This document shows positions 6,345 through 7,688 of a stretch of DNA of 7,688 nt, in pieces (the stretch's first letter is position 1; each line of letters starts with the position of its first letter). This stretch comes from Methanothrix sp. Its GTDB lineage: Archaea > Halobacteriota > Methanosarcinia > Methanotrichales > Methanotrichaceae. The notes under the pieces are model-generated. The model was not told where the DNA came from. It ran no database searches and saw nothing but the letters and a program-made list of their open reading frames with translations. The stretch covers positions 1 through 7,688 of the forward strand of contig JAJRAT010000220.1 of assembly GCA_028682845.1 (NCBI GenBank). The letters are read 5' to 3'. Made by a program: the position numbers and the translations under genes.

Positions 6345-6797
6345 ATGATGGAAAATATTTTGATCGCCACCGACGGCTCGAAGCATAGCGAGAGTGCATC
6401 GGATGTCGGCATTGATATGGCCAAGCTCTTCGGCGCGAAGGTAACGGCTCTGTATGTCATAGATACCAGCAAAGAATATGCCTCACTCGGGGCACTGGAA
6501 ACAAAAGAGAGCGGCAGCCTGATTGCCGGAATCAAAAGCAATCTGCAGTCTCAAGGAGAGGCGGCCACCGGTCGCATTATTGAAAAAGCCAAGGCTGCGG
6601 GCCTCACGGCAAATAGCATAATCATGGAAGGGCACCCTGCCGAAGATATCTTGAAATTTGCGCGAGAGGGAAAGATGGATCTCATTGTTGTAGGCGGCAT
6701 AGGCGTCTCGGGCCTGGAAAAATTCCTGCTGGGCAGCGTTGCCGAGAAGGTTGTGCGTAACTCCAAAGTGCCGGTCCTGGTGGTGCGAGCCGACTAG
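6345..6797 (+). CDS. Universal stress protein, UspA family
   Basis: A single-domain, 150-residue Usp protein of typical length. It opens with ENILIATDGSKHS, where the Asp of ATDGS contacts the nucleotide in ATP-binding members. Near the end GGIGVSGLEKFLLGS gives the G-2x-G-9x-G-S ATP-binding signature, followed by the usual VAEKVVRNSKVPVLVV ending. It is therefore probably the ATP-binding type, a cytoplasmic dimer used in stress responses; the specific role is unknown. The reading frame extends upstream to a TTG at 6333, but GGTG (6335-6338), six bases before ATG 6345, and family starts favour ATG 6345 (or the adjacent ATG 6348). It runs convergent to arfC, with 31 bases between the stops. 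Confidence 0.93.
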   Translation: MMENILIATDGSKHSESASDVGIDMAKLFGAKVTALYVIDTSKEYASLGALETKESGSLIAGIKSNLQSQGEAATGRIIEKAKAAGLTANSIIMEGHPAEDILKFAREGKMDLIVVGGIGVSGLEKFLLGSVAEKVVRNSKVPVLVVRAD

Positions 6798-6828
6798 GGC
6801 TTCGCTGCTGTGATTCGCTGGCTTCGAT

Positions 6829-7500
6829 TCACGGCTTCCTTATGCTCCATTTGAGAAGCAAGCCGTCGTCTACTTTTTTTGCGGAAAGGAGCTTCAGCCT
6901 GGGAAAATCGCATCGATAGCCGGTCCCGTCCACGAGGGTCGGGGCCTCTTTTCCGCCGATTATCATAGGGCCCACATAAACATGCAGCTCGTCCACCAGG
7001 CCGCATTCGATCATGGACCAATTGAGGGTGGCTCCGCCCTCTACCATGAGCCTCTTTACGCCTCTTTGGCACAGGTGAGACAGAAGCTCTTGCAGGCTCA
7101 CACGCCCCTCTCCGCATATCACAATCTCGCATCTCTTGCCGAGCACCTCCAGCCGATCCTGCGGAGCGGACTTTGAGACGGCCAGCAGGCAGCCGGGCCC
7201 GAGGACGCTGGAATCCGGCGGCGTTCGGGCCAGACTGTCTGCGACCACGCGAAGGGGATTTTCCGTCTTTCCCTGGCCGGCTCTCTTCAAACGCAGCTCC
7301 TTTGATTTCAGTCTGAGGCCGGGATCATCGGCCAGGACGGTTCCCACGCCGACCATTATCGCATCGCTCCCGGCTCGCAAAAGATCAACCCTGGCCTTGT
7401 CATCCGGCCCCGATATGCGGACCTGCTCGCGCAAAACAGAGCTGATCTTCCCGTCGGCGCTCATGGCGCTGTTGATGAACACAAAGGGCCTTAGCATCAT
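6829..7500 (-). CDS. arfC: 2,5-diamino-6-(ribosylamino)-4(3H)-pyrimidinone 5'-phosphate reductase
   Basis: A 223-residue RibD C-terminal (dihydrofolate reductase-fold) protein of archaeal type. It reduces the ribose side chain of the diaminopyrimidine intermediate to the ribityl form with NAD(P)H, in the pathway to riboflavin and the F420 deazaflavin precursor. Evidence: substrate-loop motif SADGKI (14-19), LRAGSDAIMVGVGTVLADDP (41-60) with the conserved Thr-x-x-x-Asp-Asp-Pro, the dinucleotide-binding MVEGGATLN (152-160), and GPMIIGGKEAPTLVDG (177-192). It is a stand-alone reductase without the deaminase half found in bacterial RibD, as expected in archaea. GGTGA lies one base before the first ATG (7498-7500) and four before the second (7495-7497), so the second may be the true start. 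It is divergent from the amidohydrolase gene. Confidence 0.93.
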   Translation of the reverse strand: MMLRPFVFINSAMSADGKISSVLREQVRISGPDDKARVDLLRAGSDAIMVGVGTVLADDPGLRLKSKELRLKRAGQGKTENPLRVVADSLARTPPDSSVLGPGCLLAVSKSAPQDRLEVLGKRCEIVICGEGRVSLQELLSHLCQRGVKRLMVEGGATLNWSMIECGLVDELHVYVGPMIIGGKEAPTLVDGTGYRCDFPRLKLLSAKKVDDGLLLKWSIRKP

Positions 7501-7524
7501 CTCACCGCTTTTTCAGGACGCCAG

Positions 7525-7544
7525 GAGAAGCTAAATAACTTCTC
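7525..7544. promoter_or_regulatory. Inverted repeat flanking a TATA-like core, divergent promoter
   Basis: GAGAAG, the 8-base core CTAAATAA, then CTTCTC: a perfect 6-base inverted repeat. The core is a TATA candidate for the plus-strand gene (about 29 bases before its ATG) and, read as TTATTTAG, for arfC (about 35 bases before its ATG). A regulator bound here could block both. Confidence 0.45.
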
Positions 7545-7545
7545 A

Positions 7546-7570
7546 GAGCCATTTTCTTTTGTAATGGCTC
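7546..7570. promoter_or_regulatory. Perfect 8-base inverted repeat covering the amidohydrolase start codon
   Basis: GAGCCATT (7546-7553) and AATGGCTC (7563-7570) are perfect complements around nine mostly-T bases. The right arm contains the ATG. It could be an operator or, if transcribed, a hairpin that hides the start. Confidence 0.45.
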
Positions 7571-7688
7571 GATCACGCGAGATTCTGGTTGCAGGTACCA
7601 TAATTTACGGCGACGATTTCACTCTTCGGCAGGGCTACCTTTGCATCAGCGACGGGATCATCAAAGAGGTAGGCGAGGAAAACGTCGA
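7564..7688 (+). CDS. Amidohydrolase family protein, N-terminal part (cut by window end)
   Basis: Only the first 41 codons are present. They read MARSREILVAGT, then YGDDFTLRQGYLCISDG and IIKEVGEENV, the beta-sandwich opening typical of metal-dependent amidohydrolases (N-acyl or cyclic amide hydrolases and nucleoside deaminases such as the archaeal deoxyadenosine/SAH deaminases). The metal-binding HxH and catalytic residues lie beyond the window, so the substrate cannot be told. No ribosome binding site precedes the ATG, and the TATA-like core about 29 bases upstream would start transcripts at or next to the ATG, suggesting a leaderless message. Confidence 0.75.
   Translation, partial: MARSREILVAGTIIYGDDFTLRQGYLCISDGIIKEVGEENV

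Noticed and set aside
6810..6832. Terminator hairpin between the stress protein and arfC stops
   Set aside because: GTGATTC/GATTCAC pairs only with an internal mismatch and has no T tract on either side.

Overview
The window looks like archaeal chromosome, most probably from a methanogen of the Methanosarcinales, with Methanothrix/Methanosaeta a reasonable guess. This rests on a UPF0146 family protein (an archaeal family), an archaeal-type ArfC reductase of riboflavin/F420 synthesis, archaeal TATA elements and GGTGA/GAGGTG-type ribosome binding sites. The genus is inference.

Left part (1-2805). After about 300 AT-rich bases with degenerate CAGCAA-type repeats come three minus-strand genes. 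In transcription order they are a PqqD-like protein (stop at 2374), an HPr kinase-like P-loop protein (1342-2361) and a transglutaminase-fold cysteine protease (301-996). The first two are 12 bases apart in the same frame and look co-transcribed. The protease lies beyond a 345-base gap that holds a likely terminator, its own TATA box and a weak 46-codon minus-strand reading frame. A PqqD-like peptide binder, an HprK-like kinase and a papain/transglutaminase-fold protease recall peptide-modification (RiPP or lasso-like) loci, but no cyclase and no convincing precursor is visible.

Middle part (2806-5668). A divergent gap leads into an 891-residue P-type cation ATPase on the plus strand. Between the two divergent genes, ending 15 bases before the ATPase start, is an array of six 14-base direct repeats. 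The four perfect copies each carry a tiny ATG frame whose stop overlaps the next ATG. The pump has all catalytic motifs but altered residues at the M5/M6 ion-binding positions.

Right part (5669-7688). This is more housekeeping-like: a UPF0146 gene (minus), a divergent UspA-type universal stress protein (plus), arfC (minus), and the start of an amidohydrolase gene (plus) cut by the window end. The 63-base gap between arfC and the amidohydrolase gene holds two neighbouring perfect inverted repeats, one flanking a TATA-like core and one covering the amidohydrolase start codon.
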